DNA from: Streptomyces griseus
Lineage (GTDB): Bacteria > Actinomycetota > Actinomycetes > Streptomycetales > Streptomycetaceae
Assembly: GCF_001715295.1 (NCBI RefSeq)
Contig: NZ_MDKB01000006.1
Span: forward strand, 62,001-126,000
Length of the DNA stretch: 64,000 nucleotides
Direction: 5' to 3'
Below the pieces are notes generated by a model. The model did not search any database and had not been told where the DNA came from. It saw nothing but the letters and a program-made list of their open reading frames with translations. Position 1 is the first letter of the stretch. Each line of letters opens with the position of its first letter. Below are positions 61,093-64,000 of this stretch, in pieces. The position numbers were made by a program, and so were the translations under genes.

Positions 61093-61608
61093 ATGCACGA
61101 CCGAGCCGCCGTACCCGCCCAGCAGGACCACACCGCCCCCCGGTTCCCCGCACCCCTCGACGCCGCCCTGCGCGAAGCCGGCTGGCAACCAGGACGCTGG
61201 GACATCCGCCAGGCCGAGGAATGGGCCGACGCCCTACGCGGCCACACCTCACCCGCCGGCCACCAGCACGCCGTCTTCCCCGCAGCCGTCGAAGCCTGGG
61301 CCGAATTCGGCGGCCTGCACATCACCGCCTCCACCCCGGGCCGGCAGATCGCCCCGGCCGCCGTACACATCGACCCCCTGAACGGCCTCCACCTCGCACG
61401 CACACTCCGCGACCTCGGACGCGCACTCGAGACCGAAGTGGCACCACTCGGCAAAGAAGGAAACGGACAGGCCGTCCTCGCCATCGACATCCAAGGACGC
61501 GTCTACTCCATCGACCACACCGGCGACTGGTACCTCGGATCCGACATCGACCGCGCCCTGGAGACACTCCTCACCGGAGTACAACCGGAGCGCCTCACCT
61601 CCGCCTGA
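61093..61608 (+). CDS. SUKH-3-like immunity protein
   Basis: A 171-residue protein: FPAPLDAALREAGWQPGRWDIRQAEEWADAL, AVEAWAEFGGLHI, AAVHIDPLNGLHLARTLRDLGRALETEVAPLG and VLAIDIQGRVYSIDHTGDWYLGSDIDRALETLLTG, the SUKH-3 pattern commonly paired with YwqJ deaminases in actinobacteria. It is 10 bases downstream of the deaminase gene and likely binds it. Confidence 0.8.
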   Translation: MHDRAAVPAQQDHTAPRFPAPLDAALREAGWQPGRWDIRQAEEWADALRGHTSPAGHQHAVFPAAVEAWAEFGGLHITASTPGRQIAPAAVHIDPLNGLHLARTLRDLGRALETEVAPLGKEGNGQAVLAIDIQGRVYSIDHTGDWYLGSDIDRALETLLTGVQPERLTSA

Positions 61609-61679
61609 ACAACGCCCCCACCCCACCCCCGCACACCCCCAGCACCACCGGGCCGCTCACCCGACGCCGGCCACCCCCC

Positions 61680-62996
61680 TCACGCCGCCACCCCAGCATC
61701 CGGCAGCACCGCCGACACCCGGAAACCACCCGCCTCCGTGGGCCCCGACACGAACACACCCCCGAGCCCCAGAACCCGCTCCCGCATCCCCACCAGCCCG
61801 TTCCCCCCGCTCGGCAGACCCGCATCCGCCGTGACCCCGTCCGTCGGCCCGTTCTCCACCTGCATCGCGACCTCCGCACCCCGGTGCGCCAGCCGCACCC
61901 ACGTCCTGGCACCCGCCGCATGCTTGTGCACGTTGGTCAACGCCTCCTGCACCACCCGGTACGCCGTCTGCTCCACCTCGGGCGCGTACGGGCGCAACTC
62001 GCCGACCACGGACAACTCCACCGTCATCCCGGCCTCACGGGACTGCGCCACCAACGCCTCCACCTCACACAGGCGGGGACCGTCCTCCGACGCCACCACC
62101 GCCGCAGCCGCCACCCGCCCCACCGAAGCCAGCGGCACCCGCCCCGCCCCCGGCACCACCGCCGCGTCCCCGCTCCGCAGCACCCCGAGCATCTCCCGCA
62201 GCTCCGTCAGCGCCTGCCGCCCCATGTCACCCACCAGGGCGGCATTACGCACCGCCTTGGCCGGATCCTTCGGCGCCACCGCCTGAAGCGCCGCCGCGTG
62301 CACCACCATCAGGCTGACCCGGTGCGCGACCACGTCGTGCATCTCCCGGGCGATCCGGGTCCGCTCCTCCGTGCGCGCCCACTCGGCCCGCTCCTCGGCC
62401 CGGTCGGCGAGCAGCGACAGCTCCCGCTCCAGCGAGTCCGCCCGCTCCCGCAGGCTCTCCATGAGCCTGCGCCTGGCGCCGATGTACAGGCCCAGGAGCA
62501 CGGACGGCGCCGTCAGCCCCAGCGACATGAGGAGGGACACGACCGGGACGTACCAGACACCCGGCCCGAAGTCGGCATGGGCGTCGAGGCTCTGCCGCAG
62601 CCGGACGTAACTGACGAGGAACGTCCCGACGAGCGTCATCCCCGCCAGCGCGACGGTGATCCTGCGCGGCACGTCGGACGCGGCGAGTGTGTACAGGCCG
62701 ACGAGCGCCATCAGGAAGCCCATCTCGGCGGGCGTCGTCGCTATCGAGACCAGCACCACGGCGATCGGCCAGCGCCTGCGCAGCAGCAGCACCGATCCGG
62801 CCACCAGCCCGAAGAGCACCCCGAGCGGCACCGGCAGCCCGGTGTCCCCGGCGAACTCCACCCCCTCCAGCGCGCACTCCAGCGCCGAGAAGAGCGCCAG
62901 TCCCACGTCCAGGGCGACACTGCGCCGCCGCTCCCACCACCAGTAGCCGCGGGTGGTCGATCCCGCCGCCTCCCGGTCTGCCCCCGTTGCGGTCAT
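61680..62996 (-). CDS. NarL-type sensor histidine kinase, no adjacent response regulator
   Basis: A 438-residue kinase. The N-terminal half has 4-6 membrane helices (VALDVGLALFSALE, GVLFGLVAGSVLLL, MALVGLYTLAAS, and others). The dimerisation domain HisKA_3 has the phospho-acceptor His in TRIAREMHDVVAHRVSLMVVH, and the HATPase follows (VVQEALTNVHKHA, GGNGLVGMRERVLGLGG). ATG at 62996 is used; the frame open to 63158 lacks family similarity. Kinases of this type usually have a LuxR-type regulator next door; none is visible within the window on either side. Confidence 0.92.
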   Translation of the reverse strand: MTATGADREAAGSTTRGYWWWERRRSVALDVGLALFSALECALEGVEFAGDTGLPVPLGVLFGLVAGSVLLLRRRWPIAVVLVSIATTPAEMGFLMALVGLYTLAASDVPRRITVALAGMTLVGTFLVSYVRLRQSLDAHADFGPGVWYVPVVSLLMSLGLTAPSVLLGLYIGARRRLMESLRERADSLERELSLLADRAEERAEWARTEERTRIAREMHDVVAHRVSLMVVHAAALQAVAPKDPAKAVRNAALVGDMGRQALTELREMLGVLRSGDAAVVPGAGRVPLASVGRVAAAAVVASEDGPRLCEVEALVAQSREAGMTVELSVVGELRPYAPEVEQTAYRVVQEALTNVHKHAAGARTWVRLAHRGAEVAMQVENGPTDGVTADAGLPSGGNGLVGMRERVLGLGGVFVSGPTEAGGFRVSAVLPDAGVAA

Positions 62997-63149
62997 GGCA
63001 TCCAGCCTACGGGCGGGCGCATCCCGTTTTCCGGAGAGTCCGGCAGCACGGAAGACGACGGCATCCGCGCAGAAGCGCGAGATCCCACGATCCGGTGAAC
63101 GGGGTGAGGTTCCCCCACAGCCGTCCGCATTGCGGGTCATCGTGTTCGC

Positions 63150-64000
63150 ATGACGCATGCCACAGGCAAGTACGCGGATTTCGAGGGTCTCCGCGAGAAG
63201 GCGCTCACGCTCCGACGGGAGGGGTTGAGCCGACGACAGATCCGCGACCGGCTCTTCGTCGACAACAACGACATCCTGAACCGGCTCCTCCAGGGCGAGC
63301 CCGCTCCGGAGTGGACGAAGCGCCCGAACGCCAAGGACGACCTGCGCGCGAAGGCCCGGGAGCTCCGGCTCCAGGGGATGACCTACGACCAGATCCAGGT
63401 GGAGCTGGGGTGCTCGAAGAGTTCGATCTCACTGTGGGTGAGGGATCTGCCGAAGCCCGAGCGCAGCCGGTCGGCGGTGGAGCAGGCACGCATCGCAGGC
63501 CGACTTCGCTGGGACCATGAGCTTGCGGTGCGTGATGCGGAACGACAGCGGACGAAGGCAGCCGCCCAGAAGGATGTCGGCGCCATGACAGACCGGGACC
63601 TCCTCCTCCTCGGCGCGACCCTCTACTGGGCGGAGGGCTCCAAAGACAAATCGTATGACCGGCGCGAAACGGTCACTTTCATCAACAGTGATCCAGGGGT
63701 GATCGAGGTCTACCTCGCGTGGCTGGCGCTCGTCGGAGTCGATCCGGACCGCCTGCGCTACCGGCTGATGATTCATGAGACCGCAGATGTCCGAGCCGCC
63801 GAGCGCTACTGGGCGGACCTGGTCGGCGTGGACCCCTCGGCCTTCCAGAGGACGACACTGAAGAAGCACAGCCCGAAGACTGTACGGAAGAACGTGGGGG
63901 ACGGCTACCGGGGATGTCTCATCATCCGCGTGTCCCAGGGCGCCGAGTTGTATCGTCGAATCGAGGGTTGGTGGCACGGCATCGTGGATGAGGCCCAACT
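63150..64000 (+). CDS. Helix-turn-helix protein with LAGLIDADG-like C-terminal part, 3' end outside window
   Basis: The frame starts at an ATG at 63150 and runs open off the right edge, giving at least 283 residues. Two helix-turn-helix-like units appear: near residues 15-50 (REGLSRRQIRDRLFVDNNDILNRLL) and near residues 72-100 (LQGMTYDQIQVELGCSKSSISLWV). From about residue 145, LLLGATLYWAEGSKDK, VTFINSDPGVIEVYLAWLALVG and AAERYWADLVGVD resemble LAGLIDADG-type domains, a low-confidence suggestion. The C-terminal GCLIIRVSQGAELYRRIEGWWHG block looks conserved. Divergent from the histidine kinase. Confidence 0.6.
   Translation, partial: MTHATGKYADFEGLREKALTLRREGLSRRQIRDRLFVDNNDILNRLLQGEPAPEWTKRPNAKDDLRAKARELRLQGMTYDQIQVELGCSKSSISLWVRDLPKPERSRSAVEQARIAGRLRWDHELAVRDAERQRTKAAAQKDVGAMTDRDLLLLGATLYWAEGSKDKSYDRRETVTFINSDPGVIEVYLAWLALVGVDPDRLRYRLMIHETADVRAAERYWADLVGVDPSAFQRTTLKKHSPKTVRKNVGDGYRGCLIIRVSQGAELYRRIEGWWHGIVDEAQ

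Overview
This is a high-GC actinobacterial chromosome segment, almost certainly Streptomyces. The reasons are extreme third-position GC, GTG starts, four-base overlapping starts and stops, a bldA-type tRNA-Leu(UAA), a DUF397/XRE/ATPase (WhiJ-like) locus, a Rex-controlled type II NADH dehydrogenase, and an rpfA gene behind a ydaO (c-di-AMP) riboswitch. From memory, much of the gene order (cystathionine beta-synthase, SGNH hydrolase, thiolase, ABC pair, cfa, ndh, ppx, DUF501, divIC, eno, rpfA, LysM-Rpf, P450, mazG, SurA-like, mfd, ABC pair) follows the S. coelicolor SCO3077-SCO3111 neighbourhood. No search was run.

Regions: (1) 1-2.1 kb: a truncated winged-helix gene and two roadblock/LC7 proteins, one with a TTA codon. 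(2) 2.2-9.6 kb: RpiR regulator, DsbA-like protein, CBS, SGNH hydrolase and thiolase, then three 92-bp tandem repeats and a leader with interleaved stems. (3) 9.7-18.7 kb: Bax-inhibitor protein, bldA, an ABC exporter, cfa and ndh. (4) 18.7-29.3 kb: two Rex operators, an inserted phd-relE pair, ppx-DUF501-divIC-eno, two Rpf-type cell-wall hydrolases, a P450 with an expanded repeat tail, mazG and a SurA-like lipoprotein. (5) 29.3-34.1 kb: an island of orphan immunity genes (SUKH, SuFu, DUF4265, unknown) with an integrase scrap and a truncated Rhs/Hint gene whose toxin tip is missing. (6) 34.2-44.5 kb: HNH lipoprotein, SCO6745-like/TetR pair, mfd, vapBC-like pair and a second ABC exporter paralogous to the first. 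(7) 44.5-55.4 kb: decayed Gly/Ala/Thr repeat DNA, XRE regulator, purine permease, a YeeE/YedE operon led by a TTA-containing Cys-rich protein, an IS/MITE graveyard, the WhiJ-like locus and an MFS/MarR pair. (8) 55.5-64 kb: a coiled-coil protein, a compact group of toxin-fold proteins tied to SUKH-type immunity domains (WHH nuclease-SUKH, XOO_2897-like deaminase-SUKH-4, YwqJ-type deaminase plus SUKH-3), a histidine kinase with no response regulator beside it, and a gene running off the right edge.

The themes are housekeeping metabolism and cell-wall growth interleaved with two separate polymorphic-toxin/immunity regions, two type II toxin-antitoxin pairs and developmental control. The bldA tRNA and two genes carrying its rare UUA codon are both in this window. 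The most interesting candidate system is the deaminase/nuclease/SUKH group at 56.8-61.6 kb, in which toxin-like and immunity-like domains are fused in one chain and no secretion signal is visible.
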